64,000 nt of DNA from Oscillatoria princeps RMCB-10 (GTDB lineage Bacteria > Cyanobacteriota > Cyanobacteriia > Cyanobacteriales > Oscillatoriaceae), in the NCBI GenBank assembly GCA_019359235.1, contig JAHHHT010000008.1, forward strand, positions 186,001 to 250,000, given 5' to 3'. This document shows positions 27,423 through 36,337 of the stretch, one piece after another. Each line of letters starts with the position of its first letter. Positions within the stretch are counted from its first letter, which is position 1. Below the pieces are notes generated by a model, which saw only the letters and a program-made list of their open reading frames with translations, did not search any database and was not told the origin of the DNA. A program made the position numbers and the translations under genes.

Positions 27423-29327
27423 CTAGCTAACGGCTGACAGCTGCGGGCTAAACGCTAACCGGACTCGCTCGGCAATTTGCGCCGGCTTCAATCCCAGCGC
27501 CGCCATCGATTCATCAGGCGTGGCGTGCTCGACCAAAATATCCGGCACCCCAATCCGCATCACCGGCACCAGAACATTATTATCCAGCAGCGCCTCCGCA
27601 ACAGCTGAGCCAAACCCCCCCGGGAGACACCCTTCTTCCAGAGTCACAACCCGCCCGATCCGCTTGGCGAGGGGCAAAATCAGCTCCGTGTCAAGGGGCT
27701 TGACAAAACGCGCATTGACCACTGTTGCCTCAATCCCGTGCTCGCTGAGAATTTCAGCGGCTTGCATCGCTGGGTAAACCATTGAGCCATAGCCCACCAC
27801 CAGCACGTCGTCGCCGTGGCGCAAGATTTCGCCCTTGCCGATTTCCACCTGCTCCCAGCCTTCCTCCATCAAAGGCACGCCGTAGCCATTGCCGCGCGGG
27901 TAGCGCATGGCAATGGGCCCGTCCGTATAGTTGATGCCGGTGACGAGCATCCGCTGCAATTCCCCCTCATCCTTAGGTGCCATCAGCACCATGTTGGGAA
28001 TGCAGCGCAGGTAGGCGATATCGTACATCCCCTGGTGAGTTGGGCCATCCGCACCGACGATGCCGGCCCGATCCATGCACAAGAACACCGGCAAGTTCTG
28101 AATGCAGACATCGTGAATAATCTGATCGTAGGCGCGTTGCAGGAAAGTCGAGTAAATTGCGGCAACGGGGCGCATCCCTTCGCAAGCCAGCCCAGCCGCT
28201 AGGGTGACGGCGTGCTGTTCGGCAATGCCGACATCTATATACTGTTTGGGCAGCTGCTCGTGGAATTTGTCCAAGCCGGTGCCGGTGGCCATTGCGGCGG
28301 TAATCGCCACGATTTTGGGGTTGTCCTCTGCTAGCTTGATGAGGGTTTCCGCAAAAACTTTGGAGTAGGCGGGGGGTTTGGGCTTGCTGGAGGGGATAGC
28401 TTTGCCGGTGGCGAGGTTGAACGGGTTTTGCGCGTGGTAGCCAACTTGGTCTTTTTCTGCCAGCGCGTACCCTTTGCCCTTCACCGTCGCTACATGCAGC
28501 AGCACCGGTCCGTGCATGTGGTGAGCTTGTTTGAAAGTAGCAATCAGTTCCTCCAGGTTGTGGCCATCCACCGGCCCCATGTAAGTGAAGCCCAACTCCT
28601 CAAACACAGCCCCCAGCTTGGGAATTGCCAAGCGCTTCATCCCTTCTTTGATCCGTTCCATTTCCGGGGTGAACGTCTCCCCGACAAAAGGAATGTGCTT
28701 GAACTGTTCCTCCAGGTTGTCCTTGAGGAACTGCACCGGATCGGAAAGGCGAATTTTGTTCAGGTAGCGGGGAATCGCGCCGACATTGGGCGAGATCGAC
28801 ATCTCGTTGTCGTTGAGCACCACCAGCAGGTTGGTTTTCGGCAAATGACCCGCATGGTTAATCGCTTCTAGGGCCATGCCGCCGGTCAGGGCACCGTCGC
28901 CAATCACCGCCACCACTTTGAAGTTTTCGCCCTTCATATCCCGCGCCAGCGCCATCCCCAAAGCAGCTGAAATGCTCGTGGAGGCGTGACCGGCACCAAA
29001 ATGGTCAAATTTGCTCTCGCCGCGCTTCAGGTAGCCGGCAATCCCGTCCTTTTGCCGCAGCGTGTGGAAGTTGTTGTAACGACCGGTGATTAACTTGTGC
29101 GGATAGGCTTGGTGGCCAACGTCCCAGAGCACCTTATCGCGGTCCAGGTCTAGTGTCTGGTACAGGGCTACGGTCAGCTCCACTACCCCCAAACCGGGAC
29201 CGAGGTGCCCGCCGGTGGCGGCGACCGTTTGCAGATGCTTTTCCCGTATCTGACGCGCAATTTGCTCGAGTTGATGAATTGACAGACCGTGCAACTGGTT
29301 CGGGTGAGTCAGCTCACTCAGATGCAT
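27423..29327 (-). CDS. dxs: 1-deoxy-D-xylulose-5-phosphate synthase
   Basis: A 634-residue transketolase-like enzyme that condenses pyruvate and glyceraldehyde-3-phosphate in the first step of the MEP isoprenoid pathway, feeding carotenoids and chlorophyll. The thiamin-diphosphate motif ([18 protein letters not shown] then NDNEMSIS), [16 protein letters not shown] and the C-terminal [18 protein letters not shown] segment are complete. I choose ATG 29325-29327 ([16 protein letters not shown]), the family start; a GTG four codons upstream is also in frame. The start lies close to a strain of repeat copies; no operon partner. Confidence 0.97.
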   Translation of the reverse strand: MHLSELTHPNQLHGLSIHQLEQIARQIREKHLQTVAATGGHLGPGLGVVELTVALYQTLDLDRDKVLWDVGHQAYPHKLITGRYNNFHTLRQKDGIAGYLKRGESKFDHFGAGHASTSISAALGMALARDMKGENFKVVAVIGDGALTGGMALEAINHAGHLPKTNLLVVLNDNEMSISPNVGAIPRYLNKIRLSDPVQFLKDNLEEQFKHIPFVGETFTPEMERIKEGMKRLAIPKLGAVFEELGFTYMGPVDGHNLEELIATFKQAHHMHGPVLLHVATVKGKGYALAEKDQVGYHAQNPFNLATGKAIPSSKPKPPAYSKVFAETLIKLAEDNPKIVAITAAMATGTGLDKFHEQLPKQYIDVGIAEQHAVTLAAGLACEGMRPVAAIYSTFLQRAYDQIIHDVCIQNLPVFLCMDRAGIVGADGPTHQGMYDIAYLRCIPNMVLMAPKDEGELQRMLVTGINYTDGPIAMRYPRGNGYGVPLMEEGWEQVEIGKGEILRHGDDVLVVGYGSMVYPAMQAAEILSEHGIEATVVNARFVKPLDTELILPLAKRIGRVVTLEEGCLPGGFGSAVAEALLDNNVLVPVMRIGVPDILVEHATPDESMAALGLKPAQIAERVRLAFSPQLSAVS

Positions 29328-29475
29328 ATTTACACCCACTTAGGTAATCGTGCTTAGTGTCAGGAAAAAAAAGTGGAGCTATTTCCGTCCGGCTGTCGCG
29401 ATTTCTTTAGTTCCACTTAATCTTTCTGCCTAGTATAGAATGCTTACTCGATTTGCGCATCTGTGATCTGAAAGG

Positions 29476-29589
29476 GAGCATCCCGGTTGTGCAAGCGTAG
29501 CCCAAATGAATGCGACAATGATTTCAGCAGGGGGTAGGAGGAGAAGATTTTTGGCCAGCGAATCTGTGGAAACGGGATTGAAATGAAAC
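29476..29589 (+). repeat. 108-nt GATTGAAAC element, copy A
   Basis: Begins GAGCATCCCGGTTGTGCAAG, runs through AATGATTTCAGCAGG and GGCCAGC, and ends ACGGGATTGAAA plus TGAAAC. It is the most diverged of five copies; the 5' arm of its terminal hairpin (AATCTGTG) is mutated. It lies 150 bases upstream of dxs in a gene-free stretch. Confidence 0.8.
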
Positions 29590-29699
29590 ATCGCTCTTTA
29601 TTTTAGGCGCTCGCCGACTGAAACCCCTGCCTGCCTTGTGGCGGACTCCCAGTGTAAACCAATCTGCACTCTAAAATCTTAAATCTAAAATCGACACAA

Positions 29700-29725
29700 A
29701 CCCCACCCCAAGGCTGGGGTGGGGC
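29700..29725 (-). terminator. Terminator of the PEP-CTERM gene
   Basis: On the minus strand GCCCCACCCCA pairs with TGGGGTGGGGT around GCCT, followed by TTGTGT. It sits about 35 bases after the stop codon. Confidence 0.65.
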
Positions 29726-29759
29726 TGGAGGTGCTGCTTGACAAAAGCAAAATTTTGTG

Positions 29760-30491
29760 CTATGCAATCTGCTTGCGCCGGCGCTTCCCGAGGGCCACAG
29801 CACCGCCGGTGAGGGCCAGCCCCAACAGAGTGCTCGGCTCTGGAACAGCAACGTTGCCGACTTTGATTTGATAGGCGAGATTGGATTGACCGGGAGTTGA
29901 ACCTGTCCAGTTCATAACCGATTCCCCCGTCAGAGTGAAACTTTCCAGCGGGTTCAAACCTGCGAGCCACAGGTACTCTTTGCCATCCCCCGGCTTCTGA
30001 GCGAAAGAAGAATCGGGAATGCCAATGCCATTAAGGAACAAATTCTGCACCAGCATGCTGCTGTTGGCGGCAGCGGCTCGGGTGCGCACAAAGATGTCTG
30101 TGACAGGATTGCTGTTAGCCACAGACGTTAAAGTCTTGTCGCCCACCGTGTAGGAGATTGCCTTTGTCATCGCGTCGTAGCTCAGACTGAAAGCCGCAGC
30201 CCCCCCGTTTGACCAGACAAATTCATCTTGATCGCTGGTTTGAGTTGGGTTGAGCGGGTTAGTGCCGTGAATGTCGAGCTCATAGGTATTGCCACCTATG
30301 GTATTGGAACCGATCCGCCCCTCAGCCACAAACGCCAGATTCGGATTCAGAGCGTTAAAGGCAGTATCGTCATCTGCGGAGCTTCCCGTACTGTTGACAT
30401 AACTGAAGGTGAAGGCGCTGGCGGCGTCAGGCAGGCCAAAGAGCCCCAAGGCGGACAGTGCGAGAGTAAACAGTGGCAGGCGGGTCTTCAT
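29760..30491 (-). CDS. PEP-CTERM sorting-domain protein, choice-of-anchor type
   Basis: A 243-residue exported protein starting at ATG 30491 (MKTRLPLFTLALSALGLFGL), with GGAG nine bases upstream. A signal peptide is cleaved probably after DAASA. The middle is a beta-rich domain (FTFSYVNSTGSSADDDTAFN onward) resembling a choice-of-anchor domain. The C-terminus has the sorting signal VPEPSTLLGLALTGGAVALG followed by KRRRKQ, recognised by the exosortase system in cyanobacteria and other Gram-negatives. It would be anchored transiently and released to the surface. Ligand unknown. Confidence 0.85.
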   Translation of the reverse strand: MKTRLPLFTLALSALGLFGLPDAASAFTFSYVNSTGSSADDDTAFNALNPNLAFVAEGRIGSNTIGGNTYELDIHGTNPLNPTQTSDQDEFVWSNGGAAAFSLSYDAMTKAISYTVGDKTLTSVANSNPVTDIFVRTRAAAANSSMLVQNLFLNGIGIPDSSFAQKPGDGKEYLWLAGLNPLESFTLTGESVMNWTGSTPGQSNLAYQIKVGNVAVPEPSTLLGLALTGGAVALGKRRRKQIA

Positions 30492-30721
30492 ATTTTTGTC
30501 TCCTGATTGCTTGTGTGCTTCCCGCCCAGCGCCATTGCGGTCAGTTGAGCGGTGCAGTAAATTTAGATGCTCGTGTAATTGCCCCTGGCTATTCCAAGAA
30601 TATATCCTTAGAGAGAGCCACCCGCTAGGGGGCTGCACCTAAATTTACCGAATCTTCACAGTTGCCGGCGCAATTTTGTGAGAATTGTAAAGTCGGCTGT
30701 CCCAGAACTCCTGCCGGCAAT

Positions 30722-30788
30722 GCCCAATGCCCCATGCCCCATGCCCCACGCCCCACGCCCCACGCCCCACGCCCCCTGCCCCCTGCCC
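30722..30788. repeat. Heptamer microsatellite CCCCAYG
   Basis: About nine near-perfect copies of CCCCATG/CCCCACG in a row, ending in CCCCCTG. It lies about 40 bases before the tldD start and could vary in length by slippage. Confidence 0.85.
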
Positions 30789-30826
30789 GCCGCTACAATA
30801 AGTTATCGATCTCACCGGCAACTGCT

Positions 30827-32319
30827 ATGGTACAATCTCCCGCACAGCCCCTGACTGCAACTGACCTCGCCACACTGGCTATCGACTTGATTCGCACCGC
30901 CGGCTGCGAATATGGCGACGTGCGATTTTGCACCTACCGGCACCAAGACCTGACCGCATCGGATCGCTCCTTAGACCGGCTCTGGGATAACGTCAGTTCC
31001 GGTTTTGGCGTGCGCGTACTCAAAGACGGCGCGTGGGGATTCGCCGCCAGCCCCAGCAAAACCCCCGCCGAAGTCGAAAGAATCGTCGCCAAAGCGATTG
31101 AAATCGCCAAATGTTGCCGCCTCTCCCAGCAAGTGCCGGTGCGCAGGCGTGCCGGTGCTCGGCTACCGCGACACCTACATCACCCCCATCGAAATTGACC
31201 CCTTCTCGGTGCCGGTTGCCGAAAAAGCAGAACTGCTGCTCAGCATCAACGACAAGTTGCTCAGTTACAGCGAGCGCGGCATCAAAAAAGCCCATTCTTT
31301 CCTGCACTTCTCCCGCGAAGACAAAACCTTCGCCTCCACAGAAGGCTCTCTCATCCACCAGACTCTCTACCGCAGCTATCCGGGATTTAGCTGCACAGCA
31401 GTTGCGAATGGCGACGCCCAAAGTCGCAGCTACGAACGCCCGCCCCTCAATACCGGTTACGAGCATGTCGATACAGCAGACCTTTTCGGGCAAATCGAGC
31501 GCGTTGCTGAGGAAGCTATAGAAAAAGTTTACGCGCCAAAAGGCCCTTCTGGCACCCGCACCACCCTGATTCTCAAGCCGACTAATTTGTGGCTGACGAT
31601 TCACGAATCCGTCGGGCACCCCACAGAACTCGACCGGGTTTACGGCTACGAAGCGAATTTAGCCGGCACCAGTTTCGCCACCACTGACAAGTTGGGCAAA
31701 CTCCAGTACGCCGCGCCCTGGGTGAACTTCCGAGCCGACCGCACCCAGCCGAAAGGGCGCAGTACGGTGGGGTACGATGATGAGGGAGTTATAGCACAAG
31801 ATTGGTACATTGTCAAGGATGGGATTTTGGTGGATTATCTCACGGACAGGGAGACAGCTTACCGGCCCCTTGCGTGCCGGCAGCAACGGTTGCGCTTTTG
31901 CCGACAGCTGGTACAGCGTGCCGGTGGTGCGCATTCCCAATTTGGGGTTAGAACCGGCACCCGATGGCGGAAGCCACACCGCCACTTTGCAGGAAATGAT
32001 TGCGGACACGGAAGACGGCATTTTAATTGACGGGATTGGCAGCTATTCCATAGACCAGCAGCGGCGCAATTTCCAATTTGGCGGGGATGCGTTTTGGAAA
32101 GTTGAGAAGGGCAAGATTGTCGGGATGTTAAAAGATGTGACTTACCAGTCGATGACGACTGATTTTTGGAACAGTGTGGATGCGATTGGACCGGCATCTG
32201 AGTGGGAGCAGTGCAGCACCAATATCTGCGGGAAAGGCGAGCCGGTGCAGATCGCCCAGATGAGTCACGCTTGCGTGCCGGTGCGCGTGCGCGACATTCA
32301 TGTTGGGGGAGCGCGGTAA
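30827..32319 (+). pseudogene. tldD: TldD metalloprotease gene with two +1 frame breaks
   Basis: Three consecutive frames together make one TldD-family protein of about 490 residues. Part 1 (from ATG 30827) has LDRLWDNVSSGFGVRVLKDG. Part 2 has YRDTYITPIEIDPF and the zinc motif TIHESVGHPTELDRVYGYEA. Part 3 has NGCAFADSWYSVPVVRIPN, the DGILIDGIGS segment and CGKGEPVQIAQMSHACVPVR. The first break lies at about 31138-31156; the second is an extra C in the CCCC run at 31866-31869. Removing one base at each would restore the frame. TldD works with TldE to cleave small peptides. The broken tldE is 9 kb downstream. Sequence error is the alternative. Confidence 0.88.
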
Positions 32320-32405
32320 GGCTTATCTCTGTTTTCGGTTGCGGGCGATTTGTGCGTCTGAAGCCGGTTTTATAGCAGTTTTCACGCGGGCGTGGAGTAC
32401 AGTTA

Positions 32406-32482
32406 GATCCCCCCAAACCCCCCTTAAAAAGGGGGGCTTTGAGATGTCCCCCCCCTTTTTAAGGGGGGGCTAGGGGGGGATC
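32406..32482. repeat. GATCCCCCC palindromic element
   Basis: GATC-bounded C/G-run palindrome, closely similar to 17498-17572. It is followed by GTAGTAGGGCTAAAGCCC-type copies at about 32603-32642. Confidence 0.85.
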
Positions 32483-32791
32483 AAAATCTGTTCCTCTCGT
32501 TCCGGGGCGGTCTCCGTGTGCCGCACCGCCCCTACTGCCTGGGAACGGGGCGGTCTCCGTGGGTGCCCCGCCCCTACAGGCTCTGACTTGAAAAAGTTTG
32601 TAGTAGGGCTAAAGCCCAAAGTTTGTAGTAGGGCTTTAGCCCAATCGGCGGGACTCGTAAGAGCGCATAATTTTCATTGGTGGCGGTGTGCGCAGTTCCG
32701 AAGCGACTGCCTCATTCCGTGCTTTCCTTGGGTTAATTAGTGAACCGCCGCCGTGAAGGAGCGCCAAGGAACAGGGAGAAAGGCAAAACTG

Positions 32792-33096
32792 ATGAAACGA
32801 CTGATTTTATTTGATATTGATGGGACGTTACTCTCGACTCAGGGCGCTGGCAAGCGGGCCTTTCACCGCGCCATGCTGAGCGTTTACGGAACGGCTGGCC
32901 CAATTGCCGGCCACTCTTTCAGCGGCAAAACTGACCCTTATTGGCGACACGCCCTACGATATTACCTGCGGTCGAAGTTTGGGCGTCCGGGCTGGTGGCC
33001 ACCGGCAACTTCACCGTTGAGGAGCTAGCAGCAGCCGGCGCTTGCGCGGTTGTGCCAGACTTGTCTGACCTCACCGGCGTTTTGGCTCTCCTCTGA
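32792..33096 (+). pseudogene. HAD-family hydrolase with internal deletion and frame break
   Basis: The frame from ATG 32792 gives the HAD motif I region MKRLILFDIDGTLLSTQGAG up to GHSFSGKTDP. The sequence then jumps to the motif III/IV region LIGDTPYDITCGRSLGVRA in another frame, so the cap and core between (over 100 residues in relatives) are gone. A second break (+1, in GCTGGTGGCC near 32991-33000) leads to VATGNFTVEELAAAG and VVPDLSDL to the stop at 33096. Relatives are phosphoglycolate-phosphatase-like enzymes. The deletion shows this is true decay, not only read error. Confidence 0.85.
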
Positions 33097-33166
33097 CCGG
33101 CTGCTGGAGTGAGGGTAGCGCTTGACATCCCAGAGCCGGTGTCTTCTTGGGGGAGGGGATCTCAGC

Positions 33167-33784
33167 TCACCGGCAGCTGTCTCGCACCAGCACATATAAA
33201 TTTTGCCGGTTCCCGCGCATGAGGCGCAGAGTGCCGTCCAGATAGGTGATATCTGACCACCCGCTAAAGGACAGAGGTGATTCGAGCGCATCTTCACCAT
33301 TTACGCCTAAAGCGTCTTGGAAAGCGCCGGCGCTCAAATCACTCGCGGGAATAGCGGATGCTTCCAAAAAATCAATGTTGAGGCGTTTAGAATTCTCGAC
33401 TCTGTAGCGACCGGCAATTTTAGCGACGCCTTTCACTCCAGAGCCGGCAGTAAACTCAATGAGGTTGTTGTATTGCTGGCTGTCTGTGTGAATTTCTTGG
33501 AAAATGCCGGTGATGCTCACCGGCACGTTGGGCAGTTTTCCGAAGGCAAGCCGGTCTAGGGTCGTCTCTCGCTCCTGGCTAAAGCTGCTGTACAAAAGCC
33601 GCCAGCGCCCTTCCACCGCTTCCATCTGGCCGGTGGGCTCTTCAGTAGGGGTTAAAGCCTCAATTTGTGAGGCGAGTTTCTCAATTCGCTCGCCGGTCGC
33701 TGGGTCGCAGTTAAAGCCGGTGTCGGCGGCTGTTGAGATAGAAATCAGCTCTTCTTTGATGCTGGCCAGTTCGCTATTCACCAT
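33167..33784 (-). CDS. PAP/fibrillin-family protein
   Basis: A 205-residue plastid-lipid-associated (fibrillin) protein from ATG 33784 (MVNSELASIKEELI). The lipocalin-like pattern EGRWRLLYSSFSQERETTLD, the FTAGSGVKGVAKIAGRYRVE block and the terminal LDGTLRLMRGNRQNLYVL are typical. In cyanobacteria and chloroplasts these proteins bind lipids or isoprenoids at thylakoids and help in light stress. Longer in-frame starts exist (to 33889) but add residues not typical of the family. Confidence 0.85.
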   Translation of the reverse strand: MVNSELASIKEELISISTAADTGFNCDPATGERIEKLASQIEALTPTEEPTGQMEAVEGRWRLLYSSFSQERETTLDRLAFGKLPNVPVSITGIFQEIHTDSQQYNNLIEFTAGSGVKGVAKIAGRYRVENSKRLNIDFLEASAIPASDLSAGAFQDALGVNGEDALESPLSFSGWSDITYLDGTLRLMRGNRQNLYVLVRDSCR

Positions 33785-34169
33785 GTTCGCGTTTCGCATC
33801 GGACAGGATAGATTGTATCTGGAAAGGCGGCTCAGATTCTGGATTTTCCTCGTTCCTGGGCTGCAGCTTGGCATTATAGCAATGGACATCTCACTTGCCA
33901 GTAGGGACAGGGAGCGGAGGGAACGCCTGTCCTACGTCCTAATCTAAGTGGCTACGGCTATATCCTCAGGTAGGGCGTCGAGCCGGCCCTCAATCTCCAA
34001 TGTCCGTTCCCAATGCGCCAAGTGCTATAACCTTCAACACTTCTGGGACAAAGGCGGAGAGATGATACCAAGTTGGGATAAATAGTATTTTTTGGGGAAT
34101 ATGAAAAGGCTTTACAGCAGCCTTTTTCAATCCAAAATCCAAAATCCAAAATCCAAAATTGGTATGAAT

Positions 34170-35993
34170 TCACTCGCGCCAAGCTTTGCAGAAGTCTGGA
34201 TAAGTCATCTTTTGGGCGCAATGCCAGAGAATGTCAAGCACCGCCTCGTAGCGGTAAGAACTGTTCTTGTAAAACGGTTCGCCGGCATAGTCTTTTAGCG
34301 CGGTGACGACTTGCGGCAAATGGTCGCTTTGCAAGAGTGCCTTCAAGCTGTCCGCTAGCTCCAGAAGACAGGATTCATAACTCAGGCTGGAGGTAGCGGA
34401 GTAAAATTGAGTGTCTTCAACCTCCTGAAAGGTTTGGATGAACCTGACAAGGATAGGGACAACTTCGTCAAGCTTCGCTTTCTCCAGGCTGTTGCTTGGG
34501 GCAATCCGCGCTAAACTTTCAGCCGCAAACATCAAAGTTGTACAGTCCTCAGTGGCGCTAATAACCTGAAACAGAGCCTCGGTCGTAAGTTGATAGGTGA
34601 GGTCTATTTTCTCCAAGATAGAGATCGCCGGCAGCCGGTCGGGCAAGCCATATTCCTGATATTCATCAATAAAGGAATGAGCTAGCTCGAAAAGGGCAGT
34701 GATTGCCTTTTGCCGGCAGTCTTCGCTTTGAGCCAGTCTCTCAGCTGCTTTCAACCGCATCAGCTGACTGTCACTGGTTTCCAGTAACTGCGATAAAGTC
34801 GTGACAGCAGTTTGGCTGTCGGGATCAATTTCCAGCAGTCTTTCAGCCAATCTCCAACGGATTTCCTCATCCTGAGTGGTTTCAAACACCTCGGATAAAG
34901 TGGCTGCAGCAGTTTTGTTGCCCGGGTCACTTCGCAGCAATATTTCAGCCGCTCTCATCCGTTCCCATTCAGCCTGAGCCGGTTCAAGCATCTGGGATAA
35001 AGTGGCGGTTGCAATTTGGTTTGTCGGGTCAATTTCCAGCAGCCTGTCAGCCGCTCGCCAACGCAACCATTCATCCGGATCGGTTTCCAGTCTTTCGGAC
35101 AGAGCGGCTATCGCAGCTTGGCAGCCTGGAGCCATTTCCGCCAGACAGCCAGCAGCGTCCGAAAAGAAATATCGATTCTGAGTGTTTTCAAGGATGTGGA
35201 CTAAAGACTCGGTTACGGCTGCATTGCCAGGGTCTATTTTCCACAAAGACACAATTGCGGCAAAACAGATTTCGTCACCCCGGTTCACCTGCAAAAACTT
35301 GACGAGAGCAGAGATTGCGATTGGACTGCCACAGCCAATTTCCCTCAGAGAGGAAATTGCGTACCTGCAAATGTACTTGTCCCCTGTGGTTTCCATCAGA
35401 TGAACTAAAGCAGCGATTGCAATTTCACTGCCAGAGCCAATTTGCTCCAGACTGCGAATTATCTTGTAGATCGTGTCTTTATGCTCAGTCACCTGCAGCA
35501 GGAGCACCAAGGCGGCAATTGCCGATTTATTGCCCGGATCGAACTTTCCCAGGTGGAGCGCCGCCTCTCGGAGAGTGTGCCGGCTCTCAGTGGTGTGGGT
35601 CAATTGGACAAAGGCAGAAATAACCCGCTCTCTGTCCGTTACCTCCAGCGCCGCTCTTGCTGCTTTTGTCAGCGCCTTAGGATATATTTTCCCGCCGAAA
35701 TAAATGTAGCTCCATTTTAGCAGTTGCTCTACAATCGCATCACCCAAGCTGCAGTCTTTAAAGTGAGCGAGCGCCTCTGCTGCGAGGAAATAAGCGCGAT
35801 ACCGGTAAACATCCCCGCATCCGCAGTCAAAGTCTGTCAGATCCTTGATGAACTCTTCTTTTTGCTCTTTTGGGACATCTTCTTGACTGAACCAGTCGAG
35901 GATTTGGGCTTTCCACTCCGGCTCGAAAATGCGGTACGTGCCGGTTTCTAGATTGTCGGGAACGTGGTGAAAGAAATAGTGAGAATCATGCAT
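34170..35993 (-). CDS. HEAT-repeat protein
   Basis: A 607-residue protein almost wholly of helical HEAT/PBS-lyase-like repeats of 34-37 residues, with recurring blocks such as AIAALVHLMETTGDKYICRY and RAADRLLEIDPTNQIATATL. Repeats of this kind form a curved scaffold that binds another protein. Similar proteins in cyanobacteria are of unknown function; some relatives are phycobilin lyase-like, but no lyase feature is seen. AGGAGG lies only two bases before the ATG (minus strand), which is unusually close, so the first codon is uncertain. The lone N-terminal block contains DFDCGCGDVYRYRAYFLA. Confidence 0.82.
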   Translation of the reverse strand: MHDSHYFFHHVPDNLETGTYRIFEPEWKAQILDWFSQEDVPKEQKEEFIKDLTDFDCGCGDVYRYRAYFLAAEALAHFKDCSLGDAIVEQLLKWSYIYFGGKIYPKALTKAARAALEVTDRERVISAFVQLTHTTESRHTLREAALHLGKFDPGNKSAIAALVLLLQVTEHKDTIYKIIRSLEQIGSGSEIAIAALVHLMETTGDKYICRYAISSLREIGCGSPIAISALVKFLQVNRGDEICFAAIVSLWKIDPGNAAVTESLVHILENTQNRYFFSDAAGCLAEMAPGCQAAIAALSERLETDPDEWLRWRAADRLLEIDPTNQIATATLSQMLEPAQAEWERMRAAEILLRSDPGNKTAAATLSEVFETTQDEEIRWRLAERLLEIDPDSQTAVTTLSQLLETSDSQLMRLKAAERLAQSEDCRQKAITALFELAHSFIDEYQEYGLPDRLPAISILEKIDLTYQLTTEALFQVISATEDCTTLMFAAESLARIAPSNSLEKAKLDEVVPILVRFIQTFQEVEDTQFYSATSSLSYESCLLELADSLKALLQSDHLPQVVTALKDYAGEPFYKNSSYRYEAVLDILWHCAQKMTYPDFCKAWRE

Positions 35994-36337
35994 GGCCTCC
36001 TACCCACTTAAATCTGTGGTGCGAAAGGACTGAAAGCAGTTCAGCCACATCTGCTCGCCGGCAGTGAAGTCCGGCAACCTGGGGCTTAATTTCTGCATTA
36101 TATCACTCTCGCAAGCAACTGTCAAGCCCCCACTGCAAAATTCTAAATTCCCTATCGCCCCCGCAGAGATTCCCGCGCCCGGACCGCTCACCACTGCGCC
36201 GGTGCCGGTCAGCTCCACACCCCCCCTCTAGCCCTCTCTTTTCTTTCCTTGGCGCTCTTGAGGGCTCGGAGGGAACGCCTGCCCTAGTGCGTCGCAGGAC
36301 AGGCATCTTGCCTGTCGATGATGTCCTTGAGCTCTAC

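Noticed and set aside
30827-32319. Programmed +1 frameshifting in tldD
   Set aside because: Two separate breaks, no known slippery site or stimulator, and similar breaks in unrelated genes nearby; decay or read error is simpler.
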